A DNA stretch of 64,000 bases from Paraburkholderia oxyphila NBRC 105797 (GTDB lineage Bacteria; Pseudomonadota; Gammaproteobacteria; Burkholderiales; Burkholderiaceae). The stretch lies in assembly GCF_000685075.1 (NCBI RefSeq), contig NZ_BAYD01000003.1, forward strand, positions 203,840 to 267,839, in the 5' to 3' direction. Within the stretch, counting starts at the first letter, position 1. Every line of letters begins with the position of its first letter. Below the pieces are notes generated by a model. That model did no database searches, was not told the DNA's origin, and worked only from the letters and a program-made list of their open reading frames with translations. Positions 27,142-35,597 of this stretch are shown here, in pieces. Both the position numbers and the translations under genes were made by a program.

Positions 27142-28218
27142 TCACGCCGTTTGGCCCGCGCCGACGACCAGGCCCGCGCGCACCGCGATGCGCCACAGGC
27201 CACGCTCGGTCGCCCGGTGCACGATCTGCGCACCGCCGCAGCCGAATTGCGCGAGCGCGAGGCGATAGCGCTCGCAGAGCGCGTCGGCGCCGATCAGCCG
27301 CGGCGCGCATGCCGCCAGCTCCACGTCGCGACGTGCGAGCACCGCTTCGAGCCCGGCCAGCTCGTGACCGATCAGGAGGCCCGAGAGGTAATCGGGCTGC
27401 TCGTCGGCGGCCAGTTGATCAGTGAGGCCGAGCGTGCGCGTGCTGAACGCGGTCGCGAGCACACCGGCGCAGCCGTGTTCGCGCGCCACCGTCACGCCGC
27501 GCAGAAACGCCGCCGTATCGGGCACGACGGGCCGCTTCATCGTGCGGCCGAGGATCGTGTGCGCCGTGAGCGCCGCGTAGACCTCGCCCGTCATGAAGGT
27601 GTAAAAGCGCGCAATGCTCGCCCCTTCCATCACCACCCATTTGGCGTGCGTGCCGGGCAGGCCGATCAGCGTTTGCGCCACCGCTTGTGTCTGTGCTTGC
27701 GCCGCCGGTCGACTCGCAGGCGCCGCGTGAGCACCGGCCTGCGCGCCAAGCGCACCGAAGATCTGCGTTTCCTCGCCGCGCATGACGTTGGGCAACGCGC
27801 CCGGCTCCAGCACGCCCGGCACGACGGCCAGCTCCACGCCACACGCCGCACGCACCTTCACGATGCTCGCCACGAGCGCGTCTTCGCTCGCGGGCGTTTC
27901 CACGTACGGCGCGCTCACCCAGCCCTGTGCGCTGCCGACCATGCCCGCCGCCAGCACCGGCAGCGCACTGCCCTGCGCGAGCCACACACCGCAGGCCTCG
28001 TCGAAAGCGGCGTCGAAGCCGCCCTCTTCGGCCGGCACCGGCAAGTTCATGATCCCGGCCGTCGAGATGCGCGTGTCGAGCACCTCGCCCGCCGCGTCGA
28101 ACAGATACGCGCGCAGCGAAGTCGTGCCCCAGTCGAGACCGATGAGCACGGCGCGCTTCGCTTTGGCGGCATCCGGCTTGCCCCGTACGCCGTGCGCGGC
28201 TGTCGTGCGCGCGGTCAT
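27142..28218 (-). CDS. dgoK: 2-dehydro-3-deoxygalactonokinase
   Basis: DgoK phosphorylates 2-dehydro-3-deoxygalactonate using ATP. The 358-residue protein starts with about 23 extra residues, then the phosphate-binding LIGLDWGTTSLRAYLFD. GEVLDTR, AGMVGSAQGW and the family motif GLPGTHAKWV with FYTFMTGEVYAAL follow. Its start overlaps the regulator stop by 4 nt and the aldolase gene follows 60 bp later. Together they perform the last two steps of the De Ley-Doudoroff route. Confidence 0.93.
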   Translation of the reverse strand: MTARTTAAHGVRGKPDAAKAKRAVLIGLDWGTTSLRAYLFDAAGEVLDTRISTAGIMNLPVPAEEGGFDAAFDEACGVWLAQGSALPVLAAGMVGSAQGWVSAPYVETPASEDALVASIVKVRAACGVELAVVPGVLEPGALPNVMRGEETQIFGALGAQAGAHAAPASRPAAQAQTQAVAQTLIGLPGTHAKWVVMEGASIARFYTFMTGEVYAALTAHTILGRTMKRPVVPDTAAFLRGVTVAREHGCAGVLATAFSTRTLGLTDQLAADEQPDYLSGLLIGHELAGLEAVLARRDVELAACAPRLIGADALCERYRLALAQFGCGGAQIVHRATERGLWRIAVRAGLVVGAGQTA

Positions 28219-29189
28219 CGGCGAATCCTGCGCGCTGCGGGCTGCGGCACACGCCAGCCGAGTTCCTGCGAGATCGCACGCGCCTCGCGCTGCACGACCG
28301 GGATCAGCTCGTCCATGCGTTCAAGCGGCATGTAGGGAATCGTGCTCGCCACCGATAGCGCCGCCACGATCGCCCCCGACGCGTCGCGCACCGGCGCGGC
28401 CACGCAGCGGATCGAAATTTCGTTCTCCTCGAGATCGAACGTGTAGCCGCCGGCCGAGTACGTGGCCATGCGCTTGAGGAAAGTGTCGGGATCGAGGTTG
28501 TGATCGGGACGGAAGCTCACGCCCGCGAGCGCGCGCCGCGACGCCTCGAACAAGTCGCGCCAGGACTGCGGCGCGAGGTCGAGCATCATCGCCTTGCCGA
28601 TGCCCGTGGATGCGAGCGGCATGCGGTGCCCGACGCGCGAGCGCATTTCGAGGCCGCGCTGGCCGGGGATCTTGTCGATGTAGAGCACGTCGTCGCCGTC
28701 GCGCACGCCCAGGTGGATCGTGTCGAGCGTCGCCTCGGCGAGCGCTTCGAGGTGCGTGCGCGCCACGGCCGTGAGCGGCATCTGCTCGAGCGCGATCGTG
28801 CCGAGCTCGATGAGCTTGGGCCCGAGCAGATAGCCGCCCTGCACCTGGCGCAGGTAGCGCGCCTGCACGAGGCTCGAGACGAGCCGGTGCGTGGTGCTGC
28901 GCGTCGTGCCGAGCACCGCGCCGAACGAGCGCAGATCGCGCACGCCGGCAGCGGCGGCTTCGAGGATGGCGAGGCCGCGCAACAGCGTCTGCGTGCCAGC
29001 TTGCGCCGAGCCGTCGAGCAGCGCGCCCGGCAGGCCGACGATCTCGTCGGCGCCGGAACGCGATTTGGCTTGCGGCTGCGGGCGGCCGGCGGCAGGCACC
29101 GCCTGAGCGGGCGCGGCGGATTCAGCGGCTGGCATGGCGTCGGCGCTCTCGAAGCGCTCGGCAAGATTCGGGGACATCGCTTTGTTCAT
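28215..29189 (-). CDS. IclR-family transcriptional regulator of the sugar operon
   Basis: This 324-residue regulator has a 65-residue low-complexity N-terminus, an IclR winged helix (about 66-125: LLRGLAILEAAAAG, TTRSTTHRLVSSLVQARYL) and a GAF-like effector domain to the end (DTIHLGVRDGDDVLYIDK, GHRMPLASTGIGKAML-like, ENEISIRCVAAPV). It is the first gene of the operon and overlaps dgoK by ATGA, so it would be co-transcribed with its targets. An inverted repeat upstream may be its operator. The inducer is probably a sugar acid intermediate; this is inference. Confidence 0.92.
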   Translation of the reverse strand: MNKAMSPNLAERFESADAMPAAESAAPAQAVPAAGRPQPQAKSRSGADEIVGLPGALLDGSAQAGTQTLLRGLAILEAAAAGVRDLRSFGAVLGTTRSTTHRLVSSLVQARYLRQVQGGYLLGPKLIELGTIALEQMPLTAVARTHLEALAEATLDTIHLGVRDGDDVLYIDKIPGQRGLEMRSRVGHRMPLASTGIGKAMMLDLAPQSWRDLFEASRRALAGVSFRPDHNLDPDTFLKRMATYSAGGYTFDLEENEISIRCVAAPVRDASGAIVAALSVASTIPYMPLERMDELIPVVQREARAISQELGWRVPQPAARRIRR

Positions 29190-29456
29190 GGCGAGGCCGA
29201 TCAGAAGGACGGAAATAAGGGCACGGCGTCAAACGACAGCCAGCGGGCCATGGTTCGGAGAGCAAGCACGCGCTTTCGCGCTTGACGGCGGACGGCACGA
29301 GGCCGCGCACTTCGCAGGCTGGAACATGGCTGACGTCTCCGATTTTTGCCCGCTGCAGCGCGCGTCTTGCGCGAGCGTGGGCTTTTGTATGTGTGCAGCC
29401 GACTGCGCGTTGCGTGCTTGTCTGAAGCGCATGGCGCGTCATGTCGGATGGATCGG

Positions 29457-29512
29457 ATTGTAGGGCGGTTTTTCCGCGATCTCCAATATGTGATTGCTCG
29501 TTCAAATATTGG
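29457..29512 (-). promoter_or_regulatory. Predicted promoter and operator of the sugar operon
   Basis: On the minus strand TTGGAG (29486-29481) and TACAAT (29462-29457) lie 18 bp apart, a plausible promoter some 270 nt before the IclR gene. The inverted repeat CCAATAT-N16-ATATTGG (29483-29512) overlaps the -35 box. The rest of 29190-29667 shows no gene. Confidence 0.5.
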
Positions 29513-29605
29513 GAATTTCACCCCTTGGCCGGATGGCTAACGGGGCCTGGAAATGCGTTGAGCGTTGATGTAATCGGGGGCGCAAAGCCACGTCCGTTCA
29601 GAAAC

Positions 29606-29644
29606 TTGAGCCATATCACTCCCGGCGCGCGCCGGGTGGCTCAA
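29606..29644. other. Nested perfect palindrome upstream of the toxin gene
   Basis: TTGAGCCA (29606-29613) pairs with TGGCTCAA (29637-29644) and encloses a 16-bp self-complementary CCCGGCGC/GCGCCGGG (29621-29636). It lies just upstream of the toxin-antitoxin promoter region. It could be a terminator-like barrier or a regulatory structure. Confidence 0.5.
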
Positions 29645-29667
29645 ACCTCTGGAGGGCATATAAAATT

Positions 29668-30018
29668 TTGTATAACATCAGCGATGTAAAGCCGTTGGAG
29701 TTTTGCGGCAGTGCGTTAGCCGATCTCAAGCGTTTTCCCGAGAAGGCGCGGCGCGAAGCGGGGCGTCAGCTGCGCCGCATCCAGCACGGGCTCGATCCGC
29801 ACGACTGGAAACCCATGAATCCCGTGGGTCCTGGCGTGCGCGAGATTCGCATTCGCGACGAGCACGGTGCGTTTCGCGTGTTCTACGTGGCGCGCATTCG
29901 CCACGCCATCCACGTGCTGCACTGCTTCAGCAAGAAGACGGAAAAGACGGCGTTCACCGACCTTTCTCTCGCCAGGCAGCGTTACCGCGCGGCCCTGATA
30001 CAGGAATCCGAACCGTGA
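29668..30018 (+). CDS. HigB/RelE-superfamily type II toxin (phage Gp49-like)
   Basis: This is a 116-residue predicted mRNA interferase. The family stretch runs KPLEFCGSALADLKRFPEKARREAGRQLRRIQ, DPHDWKPM, GVREIRIRDEHGAFRVFYVARI and VLHCFSKKTEKTAFTDLSLARQRY, with the usual basic surface residues. The only start that keeps the conserved N-terminus is a TTG at 29668; GGAGGG lies 13-18 nt upstream. Its stop overlaps the GTG start of an XRE-type antitoxin. Toxin-first order is typical of HigBA systems. Confidence 0.87.
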   Translation: MYNISDVKPLEFCGSALADLKRFPEKARREAGRQLRRIQHGLDPHDWKPMNPVGPGVREIRIRDEHGAFRVFYVARIRHAIHVLHCFSKKTEKTAFTDLSLARQRYRAALIQESEP

Positions 30019-30335
30019 AGATCCAGCAATTCGACAGTGTCTGGGACGCCATCGAAGACACGCCCGAAGCCGCGCAAAACATGACGCTGCGCAGCGACCT
30101 GATGATCGCACTCGAGGAATACATCAAGCGCAACAAGATGAGCCAGGCGCAGGCGGCCCAGCTTTTCGGCGTGACGCAGCCGCGCGTGTCCGATCTCGTG
30201 CGCGGCAAGATCGAGCTGTTCTCGCTCGACTCGCTCATCAACATGGCCGTCGCCGCCGGCATGAAGATCGAGCTGCGCATCACGCAAGGCACGCCGCGCG
30301 GCGGCGACGCGAATAAAAAAACGGCCGCCAGATAG
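30015..30335 (+). CDS. XRE-family antitoxin (HigA-like)
   Basis: This 106-residue protein has a short N-terminal part that could bind the toxin (FDSVWDAIEDTPEAAQNM) and a Cro/C1-type HTH at about residues 35-80 (NKMSQAQAAQLFGVTQPRVSDLVRGKIELFSLDSL). I start at the GTG at 30015, which overlaps the toxin stop, so toxin and antitoxin are translationally coupled. It probably neutralises the toxin and represses the pair. A small inverted repeat, ACATC-AGC-GATGT (29675-29687), near the toxin start is a candidate site. Confidence 0.88.
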   Translation: MKIQQFDSVWDAIEDTPEAAQNMTLRSDLMIALEEYIKRNKMSQAQAAQLFGVTQPRVSDLVRGKIELFSLDSLINMAVAAGMKIELRITQGTPRGGDANKKTAAR

Positions 30336-30351
30336 CCCGGCAGCCGTTTTT
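30317..30351. terminator. Bidirectional terminator after the antitoxin gene
   Basis: AAAAACGGC (30317-30325) pairs with GCCGTTTTT (30343-30351) around a partly paired loop. It overlaps the antitoxin stop codon. The A-run and T-run let it serve both the antitoxin and the convergent ridA gene. Confidence 0.75.
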
Positions 30352-30403
30352 CCACAGCATTCGCGAGGCGCTCACACGCCCCTGCGCCAATCAGGGCCAG
30401 CCT

Positions 30404-30793
30404 TTACTTCCCGGCCGGCGCCTTATAGGCGACGCAATCGACCTCGACCTTGCAGTCCACCACCATGCTCGACTGCACGCAGGCGCGCGCCGGCGGATGC
30501 TCGCCGAAGTATTCGCGGAACACCTTGTTGAACGACTGGAAGTCGCGCGCGTCGTCGAGCCACACGCCACAGCGCACTACGTGCTCCGCGCCGTAGCCGG
30601 CTTCCTTCAGGATGGCGAAAAGATTCTGGATGGCCTTGTGCGACTGCTCGACGATACCGCCGTTGATCACCTCGCCGCCTTCCATCGGCGTCTGGCCCGA
30701 GACGTACAGCCAGCCGTCGGCTTCCACCGCGCGCGCGAACGGCAGATGTTGTCCGCCCTGGCCCTTGCCGCCTTCCGCTCCAATTCGTTTCAT
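30404..30793 (-). CDS. RidA/YjgF/Rid family protein
   Basis: Rid proteins hydrolyse reactive enamine/imine intermediates released by PLP enzymes. The 129-residue protein has LPFARAVEADGWLYVSGQTPMEGGE, a helix HKAIQNLFAILKEAGYGAEHVV, and HPPARACVQSSMV with the conserved Arg, ending in the VEVDCVAYKAP strand. AAAGGAG precedes ATG 30793. It is the last gene of an RpiR-regulated D-amino-acid cluster, where imines from D-amino-acid breakdown would be its substrates. Confidence 0.92.
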   Translation of the reverse strand: MKRIGAEGGKGQGGQHLPFARAVEADGWLYVSGQTPMEGGEVINGGIVEQSHKAIQNLFAILKEAGYGAEHVVRCGVWLDDARDFQSFNKVFREYFGEHPPARACVQSSMVVDCKVEVDCVAYKAPAGK

Positions 30794-30902
30794 CGTTTGC
30801 TCCTTTGAGTTCGTGCGGCGCATGCGGCTTCGCGACTGACGCAGGAAACCGCGCACGCCTGGGGTCGAAATAGTGTGTGCGTAAAAAACTGACGCGCTTT
30901 AC

Positions 30903-32372
30903 CTAGAACGCCTGTGCATCGCGCGTGCCCCGCGCAACGAAGTGTCCCGCGCGCTCGCCCGTCGGCTGGCCGTCGCGGTACGAGAGCACGCCGTTCACCC
31001 ACACCGCGTCGATGCCTTCGGCCACCTGCTGTGGCTTCTCGAAGGTCGCGGCGTCGCGCACCTTCGCCGGATCGAACAACACGAGGTCGGCGTGCCAGCC
31101 CACGTGCACCTCGCCGCGCTGTGTGAGGCCAAAGCGCCGCGCCGACAAGCCCGTCATCTTGCGCACCGCCTCTTCGAGCGGCAGCAGCGCCACATCGCGC
31201 GCGTAGTGCCCGAGCACGCGCGGGAACGCGCCCCACAGGCGCGGGTGCGGCAGCGGGTCGTTCGGCAGGCCGTCCGAGCCCACCATGGTCGCGGGATGCG
31301 AGAGGATGCGGCGCACGTCGTCCTCGAACATGTTGTGATAGACCGCGCCGGCCGGCTGCAAACGCTTGCCGGCCTCCTGCTGCGAGACGCCCCATTCGGC
31401 CGCGATGTCCTTGATGAGCTTGCCCGCCTGCTCGGGATGCGGCGTCGACCACGTGATCGTGATGTCGATGTCGCCCGTCACCTGCTTGAGGTCCAGCGTG
31501 GACGAGCTGCGGCTATACGGATAGCAGTCGCAGCCCACCGGCTGATACTTGCGCGCGCCTTCGAGCGACGCGAGCACTTCCGCGCTGCGCCCCCAGTTCG
31601 AGGGCCCCGCGCACTTCAGATGCGAAATGACGACCGGCACGCGCGCGTGCTTGCCGATGTGATACGCCTCGTCCATCGCTTCGAGGATCGCGTCGAACTC
31701 GGTGCGCATGTGCGTCGTGTAGAGCGCACCGGCCGCGGCGAGCGGCTCGGCAAGCGAGGCGACTTCCTCGGTCGAGGCCGCGAAGGCGTTGCCATAGGCG
31801 AGCCCGGTGGAGAGCCCGAGCGCGCCGTGCGCGAGCGCCTCTTCGAGCTGCGCGCGCATCGCTGCGATCTCGTCACCGGTGGCGGCGCGCTTGAGATCGT
31901 CCATATGGTTGTTGCGCAGCGCCGTATGGCCGATCAGCGCGCCCACGTTCACCGCGGGCCGCACCGCGTTTACGGCGTCGACATAGGCCGCGAAGGTCGG
32001 GTACTGGAACGCATCGCGCTCGCCGAGCAGGTTCATCGGATCGGGAGGCTCACCCCTGAGCGACACCGGCGAAGCGCTGATCCCGCAATTGCCGACGATC
32101 ACCGTCGTTACCCCCTGGCTGATCTTCGGCAGCATCTGCGGCGAGCGGATCACGTGCGTGTCGTCGTGCGTGTGCACGTCGATGAAACCCGGCGCGAGCG
32201 CGCGCCCGTTGGCCTCGATCACTTCCTCCGCGAGCCAGTTCGACAGATTGCCGATGGCGGCGATGCGGCCGTCACGCAGCGCGACGTCGCGCTCGACGCT
32301 CGGCGCGCCCGTGCCGTCGTAGAGCGTGGCGCCGAAGATCAGGGTGTCGGCAGCTTCCGGATGCGAATGCAT
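30903..32372 (-). CDS. N-acyl-D-amino-acid deacylase (D-aminoacylase)
   Basis: This amidohydrolase-superfamily enzyme would release free D-amino acids from N-acyl derivatives. The 489-residue protein has the N-terminal beta domain (LIFGATLYDGTGAP), the metal motif FIDVHTHDD (His67, His69), a cysteine ligand in VGNCGIS (Cys96), SHLKCAGPSNWG, DCYPYSRSSSTL and SDGLPNDPLPHPRLWGAFPRVL. ATG 32372 has AGGAG upstream. It lies between the RpiR regulator and ridA on one strand, with a divergent D-amino-acid lyase gene beyond. The acyl and side-chain preferences are unknown. Confidence 0.93.
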   Translation of the reverse strand: MHSHPEAADTLIFGATLYDGTGAPSVERDVALRDGRIAAIGNLSNWLAEEVIEANGRALAPGFIDVHTHDDTHVIRSPQMLPKISQGVTTVIVGNCGISASPVSLRGEPPDPMNLLGERDAFQYPTFAAYVDAVNAVRPAVNVGALIGHTALRNNHMDDLKRAATGDEIAAMRAQLEEALAHGALGLSTGLAYGNAFAASTEEVASLAEPLAAAGALYTTHMRTEFDAILEAMDEAYHIGKHARVPVVISHLKCAGPSNWGRSAEVLASLEGARKYQPVGCDCYPYSRSSSTLDLKQVTGDIDITITWSTPHPEQAGKLIKDIAAEWGVSQQEAGKRLQPAGAVYHNMFEDDVRRILSHPATMVGSDGLPNDPLPHPRLWGAFPRVLGHYARDVALLPLEEAVRKMTGLSARRFGLTQRGEVHVGWHADLVLFDPAKVRDAATFEKPQQVAEGIDAVWVNGVLSYRDGQPTGERAGHFVARGTRDAQAF

Positions 32373-32431
32373 GGCTTGTTCTCCTGTCGATCCGGAGCGT
32401 GTGCTCCGGTCCCGTCCAATGTTGTCGATCT

Positions 32432-32467
32432 GGTCAATCGGCTCAATCTGCTCAATCTGCTCAATCG
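32432..32467. repeat. 9-bp tandem repeat, 4 copies
   Basis: Four copies of a unit close to GCTCAATCT span 32432-32467 (outer copies differ at one or two positions). The repeat covers the stop codon of the rpiR-type gene and the spacer before the D-aminoacylase gene. Copy-number change would move the stop region and spacing. Confidence 0.85.
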
Positions 32468-33429
32468 CCGAGCGGTTGGCGCGCGCCCCCGCGTCCGGCA
32501 ATACCGCGATGCGTGTCGAGCGTGAGCTTCATGCGGCGCAGCAATTCGCGGCTCGCTTCGGGCTGCGCGAGCGCAAGCTCCGTCACGAGCACGTCCAGCG
32601 CCATCATCATCGCGTAACGCGATGACGACGGCTTGTAAATGAAATCGGTCTCGCTCGCGACGATCGGCACGAGCCAGTCGGCGAGCGCGGCAAGCGGCGA
32701 CGCCGGCGCGGTGAGCGCCACCAGCTTCGCGCCATAGCCGCACGCGATGCGGCACGCATCGAGCAGCTCGGGCACGCGCCCGGTCACGGAAAGCGCGACT
32801 ACCACGCAATCGGGCGAGAGCGTGCTCGCAACCATGCGCTGCAGCAGGCTGTCCTGATACGACGCCACGGGCCGGCCGAGGCGCACGAGGCGAAAGCGCA
32901 TTTCGTCGGCGAGCGCGCTGGAGCCGCCGCCCATGCCGAACACATAGATCATGCGCGCCTGGGCCAGCGCAGCGGCGGCCTCGGCGAACGGCGCCTGGCG
33001 CAGCAGTTCGTGGTTGCGCGCGAGCGCGGCATGGATTTCGTCGTAGACCCGCGTGGCAAGCGCGTCTTCGGCGGGCGCCTGCGCGCCTTCTCCGCCACGC
33101 GCTTTGCCTCGCCCGCCCTTACCCGTGCGCGAGCCGCTGCCATCGTCCGGCGCGGCGCGCAAGAAGCGCTCGCCCACGGCGGCCGCCTGAGCAAGCCGCA
33201 GCTTGAGCTCGCGCACGTCGTGGCAACCCACCGCCTTCGCGAAGCGCGTGACGGAGGCCACGCTGACACCCGCGCGCCGCGCCAGCTCGCCGATGCTCGC
33301 GCGCGCGGCGGCGGCGAGGTCGTCCAGAATCAGGGCGGCGACATCGCGCTCGGCCGGACGCAGATCCGGCACGCATTGCGCGATTCGGGCAACGATATCG
33401 AAACGACCCGGTTCGGCGGCGGAATTCAT
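32461..33429 (-). CDS. RpiR-family transcriptional regulator
   Basis: This 322-residue regulator has an N-terminal RpiR HTH (about 1-85: PAERDVAALILDDL, SIGELARRAGVSVASVTRFAKAVG) and a C-terminal SIS sugar-phosphate-type domain (about 150-290: MIYVFGMGGGSSALADEM, CVVVALSVTGRVPELLDAC, LVALTA). A Gly/Arg/Lys-rich linker of 30 or so residues joins them. It is upstream of the D-aminoacylase gene and diverges from the D-serine dehydratase-like gene. RpiR proteins controlling D-amino-acid genes are known in Burkholderia-type clusters; here the role comes from context. Confidence 0.9.
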   Translation of the reverse strand: MNSAAEPGRFDIVARIAQCVPDLRPAERDVAALILDDLAAAARASIGELARRAGVSVASVTRFAKAVGCHDVRELKLRLAQAAAVGERFLRAAPDDGSGSRTGKGGRGKARGGEGAQAPAEDALATRVYDEIHAALARNHELLRQAPFAEAAAALAQARMIYVFGMGGGSSALADEMRFRLVRLGRPVASYQDSLLQRMVASTLSPDCVVVALSVTGRVPELLDACRIACGYGAKLVALTAPASPLAALADWLVPIVASETDFIYKPSSSRYAMMMALDVLVTELALAQPEASRELLRRMKLTLDTHRGIAGRGGARQPLGD

Positions 33430-33531
33430 GAAGGGCGCAAAGTGCTTAACGTAGGGCTCAACCTGGGGCTCAGGACAGCAAGTGGATGAACCAGCGCCGA
33501 AACGCTGTTAATAAATAACATTTCCCGAAGA

Positions 33532-33552
33532 GATGGTACTTTGTGTACTATC
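33532..33552. promoter_or_regulatory. Candidate RpiR operator
   Basis: GATGGTAC-TTTGT-GTACTATC is an inverted repeat with one mismatch in 8-bp arms. It lies between the divergent rpiR-type and D-amino-acid lyase genes in an AT-rich patch, where both promoters should be. Confidence 0.5.
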
Positions 33553-33618
33553 TCCGAGTCAACGCCGAACCTGCGATACACGCGCAGTTTCCCTGCAGGC
33601 AGGCGCAATGGAGAGTAG

Positions 33619-34920
33619 ATGGAGCGAACGGAAATGAAAGTTACAAACTATCAGAGTGCGACGATCGACCCGAACAGCAAGGGCCTCGGCAACCTGCCGG
33701 GCGCGAGCGTGCCGCTGGGAGACGCGTCACGCCTCGAGTGGAATCTGCTCGCCGAGGACGTCAGCCTGCCGGCGGCGGTCCTCTACGCCGACCGCGTCGA
33801 GCATAACCTCAAATGGATGCAGGAGTTCGTCACGCGCTACGGCGTGAAGCTCGCGCCGCACGGCAAGACCACGATGGCGCCGCAGCTCTTTCGCCGCCAG
33901 ATCGACACGGGCGCATGGGGCATCACGCTCGCCACGGCGCACCAGACGCGGGCCGCGTATCGCGGCGGCATCACGCGCGTGCTGATGGCGAACCAGCTCG
34001 TCGGCCGCCACAACATGGCCATCATCGCCGAGCTGCTGAGCGATCCCGACTTCGAATTCTTCTGCCTCGTGGATTCGGTCGAAGGCGTCGAGCAGCTCGG
34101 CGAATTCTTCCGCGCCTCGCGGCGCACGCTGCAGGTGCTGCTCGAACTGGGCGTGCCGCGCGGGCGCACCGGCGTGCGCGATCCGGATACGCGCCGCACC
34201 GTGATCGACGCGATCGCGCGCTATCCCGACTCGCTCAAGCTCGCGGGCGTGGAGATCTACGAGGGCGTCCTCAAGGAAGAAAGCGAGGTGCGCACCTTCC
34301 TGCGCGACGCCCTCAATGTCACCGAGGAGCTCGCCGCGGCGGGCAAGTTTGCCCGCACGCCTGCGCTGCTCTCGGGCGCGGGATCGGCATGGTACGACGT
34401 GGTGGCCGAGGAATTCGCGAAGGCCACACAGGCGGGCACGATCGACGTCGTGCTGCGCCCCGGCTGCTATCTCACCCACGACGTGGGCGTCTACAAGCAG
34501 GCGCAGTCGGAGATCCTCACGCGCAATCCGGTCGCGCGTGAGATGGGCGTGGCGCTCCTGCCGGCGCTGCAGCTGTGGGCCTGCGTGCAGTCGATTCCGG
34601 AGCCGGGCCGCGCGATCATCGGCTTCGGCAAGCGCGACGCCGCGTTCGATGCGGGCTTTCCGGAGCCGAGCCGCCACTATCGTCCTTCGAGCGGCGCGGG
34701 CAGCATGCCGCGCGAGATCGCCGCGAGCGAGGGCTGGGAAATCTTCCAGATGATGGATCAGCATGCCTATCTGCAGATCCCGGCCGGCGCGGACATCAAG
34801 GTCGGTGACATGATCGGCTTCGACATCTCGCACCCCTGCCTCACGTTCGACAAGTGGCGCCAGGTGCTGATGGTCGACGGGCAATATCGCGTGACGGAAG
34901 TGATCGAAACGTTCTTCTGA
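33619..34920 (+). CDS. Fold-type III PLP enzyme: D-serine dehydratase/D-threonine aldolase-like
   Basis: This is an alanine-racemase-fold PLP enzyme of the DSD1 type that acts on D-hydroxy-amino acids. The PLP lysine is Lys83 in KLAPHGKTTMAPQ. Downstream are GVEIYEG, SGAGSAWYD and RPGCYLTHD. Near the C-terminus, His382 and His405-x-Cys407 (SHPCLTFDKW) match the metal site of eukaryotic-type D-serine dehydratase. ATG 33619 and ATG 33634 both have GGAG upstream; I keep the first. It diverges from the RpiR regulator and D-aminoacylase genes, so free D-Ser or D-Thr made there would be its substrate. Confidence 0.88.
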   Translation: MERTEMKVTNYQSATIDPNSKGLGNLPGASVPLGDASRLEWNLLAEDVSLPAAVLYADRVEHNLKWMQEFVTRYGVKLAPHGKTTMAPQLFRRQIDTGAWGITLATAHQTRAAYRGGITRVLMANQLVGRHNMAIIAELLSDPDFEFFCLVDSVEGVEQLGEFFRASRRTLQVLLELGVPRGRTGVRDPDTRRTVIDAIARYPDSLKLAGVEIYEGVLKEESEVRTFLRDALNVTEELAAAGKFARTPALLSGAGSAWYDVVAEEFAKATQAGTIDVVLRPGCYLTHDVGVYKQAQSEILTRNPVAREMGVALLPALQLWACVQSIPEPGRAIIGFGKRDAAFDAGFPEPSRHYRPSSGAGSMPREIAASEGWEIFQMMDQHAYLQIPAGADIKVGDMIGFDISHPCLTFDKWRQVLMVDGQYRVTEVIETFF

Positions 34921-35024
34921 TCGTTCTGCCGTTCGATCGACGGCGTATGACACGCGGATGCGTACCGGCCAGGCGCTTGCAGTCTGGCCGTGCCCGATCC
35001 GCTTCCTTTTACGGGGCCCGCTCT

Positions 35025-35498
35025 TTACGTCCCGTCCTTCGCTTCGGCGCTCGCGGCCATTTCGGCTTGCGCAGCCACCGCCACACCGATGCGCTCCTCC
35101 ATCATCCGCAACGCCCCCGAAAGCGCCGTGAGCGCGTCATCGGGCAGCGACATGGTCTGGTTCAGGAACGCGTTGCGCCGCGGCAGGCCCGCCTCGACGG
35201 CCTCGTGCCCCGCCGGCGTGAGCTGGACGTTGGTGATGCGGTTGTCGCGCGCGTCCGTGCTGCGCGCGATCCAGCCGAGCGCCTCCAGCGACTTCAGTTG
35301 CCGCGTGAGCGCACCCGGATCCACGCGCAGGCGCTCGACAAGCCGCTTCTGCGACGACTCGCCATTCTGGTCATGTAGCGCGAGCAAAATGCGCCAGCGC
35401 GGCAACGGATGCCCCACCTGCGCCTCGAACGCCGACATGAACGTGCGATAAGTGCGCCCGAATTGCTGGACGATCGCGATGCGGTCCTGTGTTTCCAT
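35025..35498 (-). CDS. MarR-family transcriptional regulator
   Basis: This 157-residue winged-helix regulator has the MarR core: RWRILLALHDQNGESSQKRLVERLRVDPGALTRQLKSLEALGWI, then RSTDARDNRITNVQLTPAGHEAV with the wing Asp/Arg residues. It is encoded 99 bp downstream of a DHA2-type efflux gene on the same strand, the usual MarR-pump pairing in which the regulator represses both until a phenolic or drug ligand is bound. A TCAAATAATTGA palindrome upstream of the pump gene (37221-37232) is a candidate site. Confidence 0.92.
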   Translation of the reverse strand: METQDRIAIVQQFGRTYRTFMSAFEAQVGHPLPRWRILLALHDQNGESSQKRLVERLRVDPGALTRQLKSLEALGWIARSTDARDNRITNVQLTPAGHEAVEAGLPRRNAFLNQTMSLPDDALTALSGALRMMEERIGVAVAAQAEMAASAEAKDGT

Positions 35499-35597
35499 GC
35501 TGTGTCTTCCTGCCTGTCTTCCTGTCTCTGGCGGCGTGCCTTGCGTGCCTCACTGCCTTTCTCTGCATATAGTGCGCTGGCCGCGCGGCGCTCGCGC

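Noticed and set aside
26215..28335. A 706-codon rightward frame opposite dgoA and dgoK
   Set aside because: It spans several real, tightly packed genes on the other strand and is dominated by Arg.
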